Source of the DNA: CAXXXW01 sp963665555
Lineage (GTDB): Bacteria; Pseudomonadota; Alphaproteobacteria; Thalassobaculales; Thalassobaculaceae
Assembly (NCBI GenBank): GCA_963665555.2
Contig: OY762308.1
Coordinates: 2,418,001-2,482,000, forward strand
Direction: 5' to 3'
Length of the DNA stretch: 64,000 nucleotides
This document shows, one piece after another, positions 1 to 8,000 of the stretch. Numbering within the stretch: the stretch's first letter is position 1; the number at the start of each line of letters is the position of its first letter. Position numbers and translations under genes: made by a program. Below the pieces are notes generated by a model. It was not told the origin of the DNA. It made no database searches and was given only the letters and a program-made list of their open reading frames with translations.

Positions 1-1
1 C

Positions 2-1030
2 GGCGACCTGCTCCAGCTGCGCAAGGCCCACCGGATTTTCCTGCGCCAGACCGGCGCGGCGCTGGCGGCCTTCGCGGACCTGGCGGAGCGGTCGGCGGAC
101 ATGGCCGTCCCCGGCCGCACGCACGGCCAGCACGCGGTGCCGGCGACCTGGGGGCTGAAGGCGGCGGCCTGGATCGACGAGTTCGCGCGCCACGCCGAAC
201 GCCTCGCGCAGTGCGAGCCGCGCGTGTTCCGCGCCATGCTGGGCGGCGCGGCCGGCACCGTCGCCTCCTTCGGCGACCGGGGGCTGGAGGTCCAGGCGCG
301 CATGGCGGAGCGCCTCGGCATGGCGGCGATGGCGGTGCCGTCGCGCAGCACGATGGACCACCTCGCCGAGTACGTGGCGGTGCTGGCGCTGCTGGCGTCG
401 AGTTGCGGCAAGTTCGCCAACGAGGTTTACACCGGCATGAAGCAGGAGTTCGGCGAGGTCGAGGAGCCGGTCCCGCCCGGCACGGTCGGCAGCAGCACCA
501 TGCCGCAGAAGCGCAACCCCCACCTCTCGCAGGATGTCATGGCCCACGCGGCGCGGATCCGCGCCCTGGTCCCGCTCGCCCTCGAGGCGACGATGACGGA
601 GCACGAGGCGAACCGCCAGACCTCGCTCACGATGCGCCACGCGCTGACGGAATCCTGCGTCCTGCTCGCCGGCGCGCTGGAGCGCGTGCGCGCGATGGCC
701 GAGGGGCTGACGCTCAGGCCCGAACGGATGCGCGCCAACCTCGACCTGTCCGGCGGCGGGATCGTGGCCGAGCCGGTCATGCTGGCGCTCGGCGAATCCG
801 TCGGCCGGCAGGAGGCGCACGACATCGTGTACGACGCGGCCCAGGCCGCCGCCGAGGGGGCGGGAAGCTTCCGCGGCCTGCTCGCCGCCGATCCGCGCGT
901 TACGCGCCACCTGACGGCGGACCGCATCGCCGGGCTGTTCGACCCGGCGCGCTACACCGGCCTCTCCGCCCTCCTGGCGCGGGAGCAGGCGGCGCGCGCC
1001 CGCGAACTGGCGCGGACCCTCGGCGCCTGA
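2..1030 (+). CDS. Fumarase/aspartase-superfamily lyase, 3-carboxymuconate cycloisomerase-like (5'-truncated)
   Basis: The reading frame is open from the window edge (base 2), so the N-terminus is missing; 342 codons remain. The superfamily signature GSSTMPQKRNP is at 490-522, preceded by the substrate-binding TGMKQEFGEVEEP stretch, and an ADSL-type C-terminal helical domain follows. The family carries out beta-eliminations or cycloisomerisations such as adenylosuccinate lyase and PcaB. The TGMKQEFGEVEEP-GTVGSSTMPQKRNP context fits PcaB-like members better than purine PurB, but the substrate cannot be fixed from sequence. It ends 30 bp before the convergent ubiA stop. Family call is sure; the specific reaction is not. 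Confidence 0.85.
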   Translation, partial: GDLLQLRKAHRIFLRQTGAALAAFADLAERSADMAVPGRTHGQHAVPATWGLKAAAWIDEFARHAERLAQCEPRVFRAMLGGAAGTVASFGDRGLEVQARMAERLGMAAMAVPSRSTMDHLAEYVAVLALLASSCGKFANEVYTGMKQEFGEVEEPVPPGTVGSSTMPQKRNPHLSQDVMAHAARIRALVPLALEATMTEHEANRQTSLTMRHALTESCVLLAGALERVRAMAEGLTLRPERMRANLDLSGGGIVAEPVMLALGESVGRQEAHDIVYDAAQAAAEGAGSFRGLLAADPRVTRHLTADRIAGLFDPARYTGLSALLAREQAARARELARTLGA

Positions 1031-1059
1031 ACGGGCCGCGCCGGGCCGGGGCCGCCGCG

Positions 1060-1971
1060 CTATCCCGCGAGGATCGCGGCCGCGACAAGCAGCCCGAACA
1101 GGCGGTTGGACCTGAATTTGGCGAGGCAGTCGGCGGGGTCGTCGATGTCCACCCGCGACGCCTGCCAGGCCAGCTGCGCGCCCGCCGGCGCCAGCAGCGC
1201 GAGGAAGGGCCAGCCGAGGCCGGCCGACAGGCCCGCCGCCGCGATCCCCGCCAGCGCGATCCCGTACATCGCCCACAGGAACGGCCGCGTGCGCGCGCCG
1301 AGCGCGAGCGCCGACGACTTCACGCCGACGACCGCGTCGTCCTCCTTGTCCTGGTGGGCGTAGATCGTGTCGTAGCCGAGCGTCCAGGCGATCCCGGCGG
1401 CGTAAAGCAGCAGGCACGCCGGCGACAGCGCGCCGGCCACCGCCGCCCAGCCCATCAACGCGCCCCAGTTGAAGGCGAGGCCGAGCACGAATTGCGGCCA
1501 GTAGGTCACGCGCTTGAACAGCGGATAGGTGAACACCAGCGCCAGCGACGCCGCCCCCAGCGCCCAGCACAACGGGTTCAGCGCCAGCAGCACCGCCAGC
1601 CCCGCCAGCAACTGCGCGGCCAGGAAGGCGAGCGCCGGCCGCGCGCCGATCGCGCCGGAGGCCAGCGGCCGGCCGGCGGTGCGGGCGACGCGGCGGTCGA
1701 AATCCCGGTCCCACAGGTCGTTCACCGTGCAGCCGGCCCCGCGCATCACGACCGCGCCGAGGGCGAACAGCCCGAACAGCGCGGCGACCTCGACCGCGCC
1801 GGCGGCTCCGGCCCCGGCCTTCCAGGCCAGCGCCAGCCCCCACCAGCAGGGCAGCAGCAGCAGCCAGGTCCCGATCGGCCGGTCGAGCCGCATCAGGCGC
1901 GCCCAGGGCCGCCAGGGCGCGGGCAGCAGCCGGTCCACCCAGCCGCCGGAGGGGATATCGCTTGCGGTCAT
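1060..1971 (-). CDS. ubiA: 4-hydroxybenzoate polyprenyltransferase
   Basis: The 303-residue protein has the two aspartate-rich prenyl-diphosphate motifs of UbiA. The first is NDLWDRDFDRRVARTAGRPL and the second is DKEDD after YDTIYAHQ. At least seven hydrophobic membrane segments surround them. UbiA attaches the polyprenyl tail to 4-hydroxybenzoate in ubiquinone synthesis at the inner membrane. The frame stays open upstream of the chosen ATG (1971), but that part is antisense to rsmE. Alignment with the usual UbiA start (WxRLxRLDRPIGTWLLLLPCWW) supports this start. It is divergent from rsmE with 57 bp between starts. A quinone-pathway gene fits the bc1 operon further along. Confidence 0.95.
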   Translation of the reverse strand: MTASDIPSGGWVDRLLPAPWRPWARLMRLDRPIGTWLLLLPCWWGLALAWKAGAGAAGAVEVAALFGLFALGAVVMRGAGCTVNDLWDRDFDRRVARTAGRPLASGAIGARPALAFLAAQLLAGLAVLLALNPLCWALGAASLALVFTYPLFKRVTYWPQFVLGLAFNWGALMGWAAVAGALSPACLLLYAAGIAWTLGYDTIYAHQDKEDDAVVGVKSSALALGARTRPFLWAMYGIALAGIAAAGLSAGLGWPFLALLAPAGAQLAWQASRVDIDDPADCLAKFRSNRLFGLLVAAAILAG

Positions 1972-2028
1972 CGCGCGCCCCGCATAAACCGGCGCGGACG
2001 CCGGGACAAGGGCCGGGGAGACGCCCGC

Positions 2029-2814
2029 ATGGCGGCGGAAAACCCTGAAGCGGAACACCGAACGCGCCTGTTCGTCGAGGCGGAGCTGCGCCCCGGCGCC
2101 GCCGTGGCGCTGGACGCCGGCCGCGCGCACTACCTGCGCCATGTGCTGCGCGCCCGGCCGGGGGAGCGCGTCGCCCTGTTCAACGGGCGCGACGGGGAAT
2201 GGCTCGCGCGCCTCTCCGCGCTCGGCAAGCGGGCCGGCGAGGCGGCGGTGGAGCGGCGGACCCGCCCCCAGGCGGCGGAGCCGGACATCTGGCTCGCCTT
2301 CGCGCCGATCAAGCGCGCGCCCATCGACTTCCTGGCCCGGAAGGCGGCGGAACTGGGCGCGGCGGCGCTGTGGCCGGTCTTCACGCGGTTCACGTCCGTC
2401 GAGCGGGTCAACCTCGCCCGGCTGCGCGCCAACGCCGTCGAGGCGGCGGAGCAGACCGGGCGGCTCGCCGTCCCGGAGGTGCGCGCGCCGGCCCGGTTCG
2501 ACGAAATGCTGGCGTCCTGGCCGGAAGGGCGGACGCTGTTCTGCTGCGACGAGACCGGGGCCGGCGCGCCGGCGCTGGCGGCCTTCGCGGCGCGGCGGGG
2601 GGCGCCGGCCGGGCTGCTGGTCGGCCCCGAGGGCGGCTTCGCGGCGGCGGAGCTTGACGCGCTCGCCGGTTTCCCCAATGTTTGCCGCGTGAGCCTTGGG
2701 CCGCGCCTGCTGCGGGCGGACACGGCGGCGCTGGCCGCGCTGGCCTGCTGGCAGGCGGCGGCGGGCGACTGGGCGGACGGCGGAAGCCGCCCGCCCCCGC
2801 GGGCGGCCGCGTAA
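2029..2814 (+). CDS. rsmE: 16S rRNA (uracil-1498-N3)-methyltransferase RsmE
   Basis: The 261-residue protein has an N-terminal PUA-like domain (about residues 10-75: TRLFVEAELRPG, HYLRHVLRARPGERV) followed by a SPOUT methyltransferase domain. The knot and SAM-binding motifs LLVGPEGGF and VSLGPRLLRADTAALAAL are intact near the C-terminus. RsmE methylates U1498 of 16S rRNA in the 30S subunit. The ATG at 2029 was chosen because it starts just before the conserved RTRLFV segment; the much longer upstream open frame is antisense to ubiA. Twenty-six bases separate it from gshA, so the two may be cotranscribed. Confidence 0.95.
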   Translation: MAAENPEAEHRTRLFVEAELRPGAAVALDAGRAHYLRHVLRARPGERVALFNGRDGEWLARLSALGKRAGEAAVERRTRPQAAEPDIWLAFAPIKRAPIDFLARKAAELGAAALWPVFTRFTSVERVNLARLRANAVEAAEQTGRLAVPEVRAPARFDEMLASWPEGRTLFCCDETGAGAPALAAFAARRGAPAGLLVGPEGGFAAAELDALAGFPNVCRVSLGPRLLRADTAALAALACWQAAAGDWADGGSRPPPRAAA

Positions 2815-2840
2815 CCCATCGTCCTTGCGAGACCGAACGC

Positions 2841-4205
2841 ATGTCACGTCCCCCCGACGAAGCGGGCGCTCCGATCGAGAGCCGGGCGCAACTGGTCGAG
2901 GACCTCGCCTCCGCCGGCAAGCCGCGCGAGGCCTGGCGCATCGGCACCGAGCACGAGAAGTTCGCGTTCCGCCTGTCGGACCGCCGCCGCGTCGGCTACG
3001 AGGGGCCGGACGGCATCGCGGCCATCCTCCGCGGGCTGACCCGGTTCGGCTGGGAGCCGGTCCGCGAGGGGGACAACACGATCGCGCTGTCGATGGACGG
3101 CTGCGCGATCACGCTGGAGCCGGGCGGGCAGTTCGAACTCTCCGGCGCGCCGCTGGAGAATGTCCACCAGACCTGCGACGAGGTGCACGCGCACCTCGCC
3201 CAGGTCCGCGAGGTGTGCGACGAGCTCGGCGTCGGGATGCTGGGCCTCGGCTTCGATCCGTCCTGGCGGCGCGAGCAGATCGGCTGGATGCCCAAGGGCC
3301 GCTACGCGATCATGCGCCGCTGGATGGGCGAGAAGGGGTCGCTCGGCCTCGACATGATGCTCCGGACCTGCACGGTGCAGGCCAATCTCGACTTCCTCGA
3401 CGAGGCCGACATGGTCGAGAAGTACCGGGTCTCGCTGGCGCTGCAGCCGGTGGCGACGGCGCTGTTCGCCAACTCGCCCTTCCGGGAGGGAAGCCCCACC
3501 GGCTGGCTCAGCACGCGCAGCCATGTGTGGACCGACACCGACCCGGACCGCTGCGGGATGCTCCCCTTCGTGTTCGAGGACGGCTTCGGCTTCGAGCGCC
3601 ATGTCGACTACATCCTCGACGTGCCGATGTACTTCGTCTACCGCGACGGCGTGTACCACGACGTGGCCGGCCACAGCTTCCGGGACTTCATGGCCGGCCG
3701 GCTCCCCGGCTTCGAGGGCCAGCTCCCCCACATGGGCGACTGGGCCGACCACATGACGACGAACTTCCCGGAGGTCCGGCTCAAGAAATACCTGGAGATG
3801 CGCGGGACCGACGGCGGGCCGTGGCGCAACATCTGCGCGCTCCCGGCCTACTGGACCGGCCTGCTCTACGACGCCGACGCCCAGTCCGCCGCCTGGGACC
3901 TCGCCGGGGACTGGACCGCCGAGGAGCGCGAGGCGATGCGGCTGGACGCCGCCCGCCTCGGCCTCGCGGCGCCGTTCCGGGGCGGGACGCTGCGCGACAT
4001 CGCGCGGCGCTCGCTGGAGATCGCGACGGCCGGGCTCAGGCGCCGGGCGCGCACCGACGCCGCCGGCAACGACGAGACCGGCTTCCTCGACACGCTCCGC
4101 GACGCCGCCGAACGCGGCCGCGCGCCCGCCGAGGACCTGCTGGAGGCGTATCGCGGCCGCTGGGGCGGCTCGGTCGATCCGGTGTACGAGGAGTTGCGCT
4201 ACTGA
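2841..4205 (+). CDS. gshA: Glutamate-cysteine ligase (GCS2/plant-alphaproteobacterial class)
   Basis: The 454-residue protein matches the class II glutamate-cysteine ligase of alphaproteobacteria and plants in length and motifs: GTEHEKFAF near residue 37, DNTIALSMDGCAITLEPGGQ, and FELSGAPLENVHQTCDEV. It makes gamma-glutamylcysteine from Glu, Cys and ATP in the cytosol, the first step of glutathione synthesis. The ATG at 2841 directly precedes the usual N-terminus and lies 26 bp after rsmE. The glutathione-S-transferase-like gene (14994), the 5-oxoprolinase locus and a gamma-glutamyltransferase homologue (57275) suggest active gamma-glutamyl metabolism, although they are not linked to it in an operon. 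Confidence 0.95.
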   Translation: MSRPPDEAGAPIESRAQLVEDLASAGKPREAWRIGTEHEKFAFRLSDRRRVGYEGPDGIAAILRGLTRFGWEPVREGDNTIALSMDGCAITLEPGGQFELSGAPLENVHQTCDEVHAHLAQVREVCDELGVGMLGLGFDPSWRREQIGWMPKGRYAIMRRWMGEKGSLGLDMMLRTCTVQANLDFLDEADMVEKYRVSLALQPVATALFANSPFREGSPTGWLSTRSHVWTDTDPDRCGMLPFVFEDGFGFERHVDYILDVPMYFVYRDGVYHDVAGHSFRDFMAGRLPGFEGQLPHMGDWADHMTTNFPEVRLKKYLEMRGTDGGPWRNICALPAYWTGLLYDADAQSAAWDLAGDWTAEEREAMRLDAARLGLAAPFRGGTLRDIARRSLEIATAGLRRRARTDAAGNDETGFLDTLRDAAERGRAPAEDLLEAYRGRWGGSVDPVYEELRY

Positions 4206-4242
4206 GCGCCGCCGCGCCGGCACGCCCGCCGGAGCCGCCCCG

Positions 4243-4713
4243 GTGATCGAGGCGTCGATCCGTATCCGCGCGCCCGAGGCCGAAGTGTGGCGCCACCTGA
4301 GCGACCCCGCCCTGATGCCGGCCTGGATGCCGGGGATCGCGTCGATGCGGGCGCTGGACGGCGAGCCGCTGGCGGAGGGCGGGCGCCTCGCCTTCGCCGT
4401 CCCGCGCGGGCGCGAGGGGCTGGCGCGGGTCGCGGCGTGCGCGCCGGGGCGCCTGCTGGTCCTGGAGGCCGCGCACGGGCCGTTCTCCCTCTCCTACCGC
4501 TACGGGATGCGCCCGGCCGGCGGCGGAGAGGTCGAGGTTACGCTCCGGGCGCGCTGCGCCGCGCGCGGCTGGGCCGTGCTCGCGGCGCCGCTGGTCCGCG
4601 CGTCGATCCGCAAGGCCGACAGGTGGCAGCTCGCCTATCTCAAGGGCGCGGTCGAGCGCGCGATGGACCTCGCGGCCGCGCGCGGGGCGGCGGCGGGGAG
4701 CGGCGCGTCCTAA
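4243..4713 (+). CDS. SRPBCC-superfamily protein
   Basis: The 156-residue protein starts at a GTG 37 bp after gshA. Its N-terminal strand and helix, IEASIRIRAPEAEVWRHLSD, followed by a basic C-terminal amphipathic helix, are typical of the START/Bet v1-like SRPBCC fold (polyketide cyclase/dehydrase type). These proteins bind hydrophobic ligands in a deep pocket; no ligand or catalytic residue can be named here. Its stop codon overlaps by four bases the stop of the SDR on the other strand. It may be cotranscribed with gshA, but no functional link is evident. Confidence 0.75.
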   Translation: MIEASIRIRAPEAEVWRHLSDPALMPAWMPGIASMRALDGEPLAEGGRLAFAVPRGREGLARVAACAPGRLLVLEAAHGPFSLSYRYGMRPAGGGEVEVTLRARCAARGWAVLAAPLVRASIRKADRWQLAYLKGAVERAMDLAAARGAAAGSGAS

Positions 4714-5450
4714 CCCAGGATGCCGCCGTCGATCACGAAGGCCTGCCCGGTGGCGTAGGCGCTCTCGTCCGAGCCGAGCCAGACCGCGATCGACGCGATC
4801 TCCGCCGTCGTGCCGAGCCGGCCGAGCGGCTGGCGGGCGATGAAATCGGCGCGCGCCTTTTCCGGGTCGTCGAAGGCCGCGATCCGGTCGTCGAGCGAGG
4901 GCGACTGCACGGTGCCAGGGCAGATGCAGTTGCAGCGGACGCCCTGGCGCAGGTAGTCCGCCGAGACCGATTTGGTCAGCCCGATCACCGCCGCCTTGCT
5001 GGCCCCGTAGACGGCGCGGTTCGGCAGGCCCTTCAGGCTGGAGCAGACCGAGGCCATGTTGATTATCGAGCCGCCGCCCGCCTCCAGCATCGCCGGCAGA
5101 AAGGCGCGGATCGCGCGGTATTGCGCCTTGACGTTGAGGGCGAAGGAGAAGTCCCACGCCGCCTCGTCGCAGTCCAGGATCGTCCCGTGGTGCACGAAGC
5201 CGGCGCAGTTGAACAGGATGTCCACCGCGCCGATCTCGGCCGCCGCCGCCGCGATGGCGGCCCCGTCCAGCGCGTCGAGGACCCGCGTCTCGATCCCGGC
5301 GACGCCGTCCAGTTCCGCCAGCTTGCCGGCGTCGATGTCGGTGGCGACCGCCGACGCGCCCTCGGCCGCGAAGGCCTCCGCCGTCGTCCGGCCGATGCCT
5401 TGCGCGGCCGCCGTGATCAAGGCCGTCTTGCCGGCCAGCCTGCCGCCCAT
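4710..5450 (-). CDS. Short-chain dehydrogenase/reductase, BDH2/2-keto-3-deoxy-L-fuconate dehydrogenase-like
   Basis: The 246-residue protein is a classical SDR. It has the NAD(P) motif TAAAQGIGR (the usual TGxxxGxG with TAA in place of TGG), the NNAG equivalent FNCAGFVHHG, catalytic Ser in NMASV, YGASK, and the C-terminal VIDGGILG. The overall pattern (VDILFNCAGFVHHGTILDCDE, NLNVRxMYxxxxAFLPxML-like helix) resembles type 2 (R)-hydroxybutyrate dehydrogenases (BDH2/DHRS6) and sugar-acid SDRs. It is probably an NAD-dependent cytosolic oxidoreductase. ATG 5450 is preceded by a GGGAGGGG Shine-Dalgarno sequence on the minus strand. Confidence 0.85.
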   Translation of the reverse strand: MGGRLAGKTALITAAAQGIGRTTAEAFAAEGASAVATDIDAGKLAELDGVAGIETRVLDALDGAAIAAAAAEIGAVDILFNCAGFVHHGTILDCDEAAWDFSFALNVKAQYRAIRAFLPAMLEAGGGSIINMASVCSSLKGLPNRAVYGASKAAVIGLTKSVSADYLRQGVRCNCICPGTVQSPSLDDRIAAFDDPEKARADFIARQPLGRLGTTAEIASIAVWLGSDESAYATGQAFVIDGGILG

Positions 5451-5542
5451 CGTCCCCTCCCCCGGAAACGGACCTCCTTGGAACCGGCTCCTGTCTAGCC
5501 CCGCCCCGCGCGCCGCTGCAAGCCCGTTTCGCGGCCGCCGGT

Positions 5543-6742
5543 CTAGCCCCGGCCGGCCGCCAGCGGGTGGGTTTCCGGCGCGCGGCGCGCGAAGGCGGCG
5601 CCGACGGCGAGCAGCAGCCCGGCCGAGAGCCACAGCGCCGCGCCGGCGCCGGCCGCGTCCACGATCGCGCCGAGCAGGATCGGCCCCACCACATAGCCCA
5701 CGTCCCCCAGCATCCGGAACATCGACATCGCCGAGGCGTTCATCCCCGGCGGGGCCGAATCGGCGGCGTAGGCGGCCGGGGCCGAGCCGCCGACCGACGA
5801 CGCGATCCCCCACAGCGCGCTCGCGGCGGCGAACCACAGGAACGAGTCCGCGAAGCCGAACACCGCGAAGGACGCGGCCGTCGCCGCCGTCGCCGGCACG
5901 ATCACCGCCTTGCGCCCCCATTTGTCCACCGCCATCCCGGCCGGATAGACCGCGAGCAGGCCGAGGATGCTTCCCGCCGAAAGCGCGAGGCCGATCTCCC
6001 CGTAGTCCAGCCCGATCCGCGCCGCGCCGAGGATCGGCACGATGTTGAACAGCCCGCCGGTGCGCGTCAGCGCGTTGACCAGCGCGATGGCGCTCACCAG
6101 CATGAAGCCCGTATTGGCCCACAGCAGGCGCATCTGCGCGCCGAGCGGCGGCAGCGCGCCGCGCCCGGCCCGGGCCCGGGCCAGCCCGCGCGTCTCGCCC
6201 ACCGCGAACAGCGCGACCGCGCCGGCGGCCAGGCTCGCGGCGGCGCAGAACCAGAACGGCGCCGCCAGCCCCCAGGCCTCGGCCAGCAGCCCGCCCGGCA
6301 GCGGCCCGATCCCGACCGCGAAGATGAAGGTCCCCTGGTAGATCGCGATGGTGCGGCCGCGCCGCTCCGGCGTCGAGATGTCGGCCAGCACGATCGAGCC
6401 GACGGTCACCACCATCCCCGCCCCGGCCCCGGCGGCGAAGCGGGCGAGCAGGAATTCGGGATAGGCGTCGGCGTACACGCTCCAGGCGTTGCCCGCCGCC
6501 GACGCCAGCCCGCCGACGGCAAGCGCCGGGCGGCGGCCCCACCTGTCGGCGACCTGCCCCGACGGCATCGCCACGACGAACCGCGCGAGGCCGTAGGCCG
6601 CGATCGCCGCCCCGATGGCGGCCGCCGACACGCCGAACCCCTCGGCGTAGAGCGGCAGCGACGGCACCATGGCGCCGAAGCCGAGCTGGTTGGCGAAGAT
6701 CAGCGCGCACATCGCCGCCAGCACGCGCCGCTCGAAGGCCAT
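5543..6742 (-). CDS. Major facilitator superfamily transporter
   Basis: The 399-residue protein has about 12 hydrophobic segments and the MFS loop motif GQVADRWGRRPAL between TM2 and TM3, repeated in degenerate form as GMAVDKWGRKAV in the second half. This fits the drug:H+ antiporter-type MFS at the inner membrane; the substrate is unknown. The start at 6742 (MAFERRVLAAMC) puts TM1 at the N-terminus. The upstream in-frame extension runs through the 3' end of the decayed cysteine-rich gene and is not protein-like. It lies downstream of the 6804-7559 small-protein pair on the same strand. Confidence 0.85.
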   Translation of the reverse strand: MAFERRVLAAMCALIFANQLGFGAMVPSLPLYAEGFGVSAAAIGAAIAAYGLARFVVAMPSGQVADRWGRRPALAVGGLASAAGNAWSVYADAYPEFLLARFAAGAGAGMVVTVGSIVLADISTPERRGRTIAIYQGTFIFAVGIGPLPGGLLAEAWGLAAPFWFCAAASLAAGAVALFAVGETRGLARARAGRGALPPLGAQMRLLWANTGFMLVSAIALVNALTRTGGLFNIVPILGAARIGLDYGEIGLALSAGSILGLLAVYPAGMAVDKWGRKAVIVPATAATAASFAVFGFADSFLWFAAASALWGIASSVGGSAPAAYAADSAPPGMNASAMSMFRMLGDVGYVVGPILLGAIVDAAGAGAALWLSAGLLLAVGAAFARRAPETHPLAAGRG

Positions 6743-6803
6743 GCGGGACGCGGGGCGCCGTCGAGGAAAGCGTCGCGCTCCGGAAGGATTTCGCCGCCCG
6801 CCG

Positions 6804-7121
6804 CTATTCCAATCTCGCACAATCTTCCTTGCGGATGCGCCGCTCGCTCGCGCGAGCGCGGCCGGTGTCGCGGCCACCTTGGCGGTAGAAGCGGCTGGAC
6901 CGGCAAGCCTACAGGCACTGGCTGACCCGCGCTAGCAACAACAGCCCCTCGGCCGCCGCTTCCGCGCCGCATTCGGCCGGAGCGGCCAGACACTGCCCGC
7001 CCTCCTGGGCCGGCGACAGCGCGGCGATTTCGATCGTTCCGGTTCCGGGCGCCTCCCCGGCGCCGGCCGGCGCGGCCGCGAGCATCGCCGCCGCGACCGC
7101 GAGAAGGAGAAGTCTCGACAT
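6804..7121 (-). pseudogene. Decayed member (P1) of the small secreted cysteine-rich family
   Basis: Codons 1-70 encode a Sec signal peptide (MSRLLLLAVAAAML.., cleavage near APAGA/GEAPG) and the family's conserved mid-region (GTGTIEIAALSPAQ, GGQCLAAPAEC, AAEGLLLLA). An in-frame TAG (codon 71, 6909-6911) falls where intact paralogues at 13848 and 14459 have Ser. Thirty-four readable codons follow to a second TAG at 6804-6806, whose position matches the paralogue ends. In that tail Cys73 is kept, but positions 80, 84 and 95, cysteine in the 14459 paralogue, are CGC (Arg), one transition from TGC. Only one further Cys (101) remains. The 70-residue product could still be exported but lacks the Cys-rich domain. 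Confidence 0.75.
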
Positions 7122-7223
7122 TCCACCGTTCCCTTTCCGAGGTCGATCGAGCGCCGCCGTACCGCCTTTTTCCCCCGGCCGTAAGGACGAAGCGCGCGCC
7201 GGGGAACGGGGTCCGCCTCCCGC

Positions 7224-7559
7224 TCAGCTATCGCCGCACACGTCCTTGCATTCCTCGTTTTGGGCCCCGCAGGCGGTCTTGCACCGGTTGCCTGCTTCGC
7301 CGGGGGGGCAAAGGTCTTCGCAGTTCTCCAGCTGGATCGAGCATGGCGTGCTGCAATCCACCGCCAGAAGCAGGATGTCCGCGGCGCTTCCCGAACCGCA
7401 CTCGGCCGGGACGGCGAAACACTGCCCGCCGGTCCATTCCGGCGCCGGGGCCTCGACGGCCGGCGCGGGGACGAGGGCGCGTTCGGGATCGAGATTGGCG
7501 CCGGCCGGCGCGACCGCGAAGGCGAGCGCGACGGCGAGAATGGCGATGAGCTTGGACAT
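7224..7559 (-). CDS. Small secreted cysteine-rich protein, family member P2
   Basis: The 111-residue protein is not a family I recognise. It has a Sec signal peptide (MSKLIAILAVALAFAVAPAGA), a divergent Pro/Ala/Glu-rich spacer, then the family core EWTGGQCFAVPAECG and LLLA. A C-terminal domain follows with Cys at 69, 73, 80, 84, 93, 97, 104 and 108, that is C-x3-C-x6-C-x3-C-x8-C-x3-C-x6-C-x3-C. It therefore has ten mature cysteines. The signal peptide predicts a periplasmic or secreted location. It lies 102 bp upstream of the decayed copy P1. Its 5' leader closely resembles that of the gene at 14459. Twin CX3C motifs suggest a disulphide-locked helical hairpin or a metal site; function unknown. 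Confidence 0.7.
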   Translation of the reverse strand: MSKLIAILAVALAFAVAPAGANLDPERALVPAPAVEAPAPEWTGGQCFAVPAECGSGSAADILLLAVDCSTPCSIQLENCEDLCPPGEAGNRCKTACGAQNEECKDVCGDS

Positions 7560-7623
7560 GGGTTCCCTCCTCCGTTTCGACGGCGCCGCTCGGGCGCGGA
7601 CGGCCGCAATTCCGCGCCGATCC
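7560..7623 (-). promoter_or_regulatory. 5' leader of P2, duplicated upstream of P4
   Basis: These 64 bases just upstream of the P2 start align with the 64 bases upstream of the gene at 14459 (14780-14843), mostly identical with one compensating pair of indels. The shared core includes AGCGGCGCCGTCGAAAC. Just upstream, a TTGACA hexamer reads on the minus strand at 7637-7632, but no convincing -10 box follows at 16-18 bp. The conservation shows that the transcription unit, not just the coding sequence, was duplicated. Confidence 0.5.
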
Positions 7624-7710
7624 GGGGAGAATGTCAAGCGAATGTCTATTCTATGCTCGAAAATATCTACAGGCGCTGCGGAAGGGACGGGGCGCCCCGG
7701 ACTCGAACGC

Positions 7711-8000
7711 GCCCCGGATTTAATCCGGGGCCCAGGAGGGGCAGGGGCGCCAGCGCTTGCCGTTCGGGGGCGAGGCGTTTTCGGAAGCGTCGGAGAAGCG
7801 ACTCTGGGCCCCGGAACAAGTCCGGGGCGACATCGGAAAGGGCGCCGGCGCTTGCCGTTCGGGGGTGAGGCGTTTTCGGAAGCGTCGGAGAAGCGACTCT
7901 GGGCCCCGGCGCAAGGCCGGGGCGACATCGGGGCGGCGGCGGCGGGGCGTTTTCGGAAGGGCCGGGGAAGCGACTCTGGGCCCCGGATTAAATCCGGGGC
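7711..8000. repeat. Array of four palindromes within ~95-bp tandem repeats
   Basis: Four copies of a 21-bp palindrome, consensus GCCCCGGA-nnnnn-TCCGGGGC, lie at 7711-7731, 7808-7828, 7903-7923 and 7980-8000. The third is more diverged. Around them a longer unit repeats with a 95-bp period (7746-7840 and 7841-7935, then a third copy about 18 bp shorter from 7936). Each unit carries the GCGTTTTCGGAAG and AAGCGACTCTGGG blocks. The same palindrome recurs at 13782-13802 and, degenerate, at 14386-14406. Stretch 7560-7987 otherwise contains no gene. This looks like a dispersed alphaproteobacterial REP-type element; its function is unknown. Confidence 0.8.

Noticed and set aside
6909..6911. TAG in the P1 gene read as pyrrolysine
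   Set aside because: No pyrrolysine genes are visible, the MttB homologue here has no in-frame TAG, and the downstream cysteines are eroding, which fits a pseudogene.
7690..7740. GGACTCGAAC segment resembling the T-arm of a tRNA on the minus strand
   Set aside because: No acceptor stem, anticodon arm or D-arm can be built around it; it belongs to the palindromic repeat array.
7711..8000. CRISPR array
   Set aside because: Units are about 95 bp with internally conserved spacers and palindromes, unlike short repeats separated by unique spacers; no cas genes.
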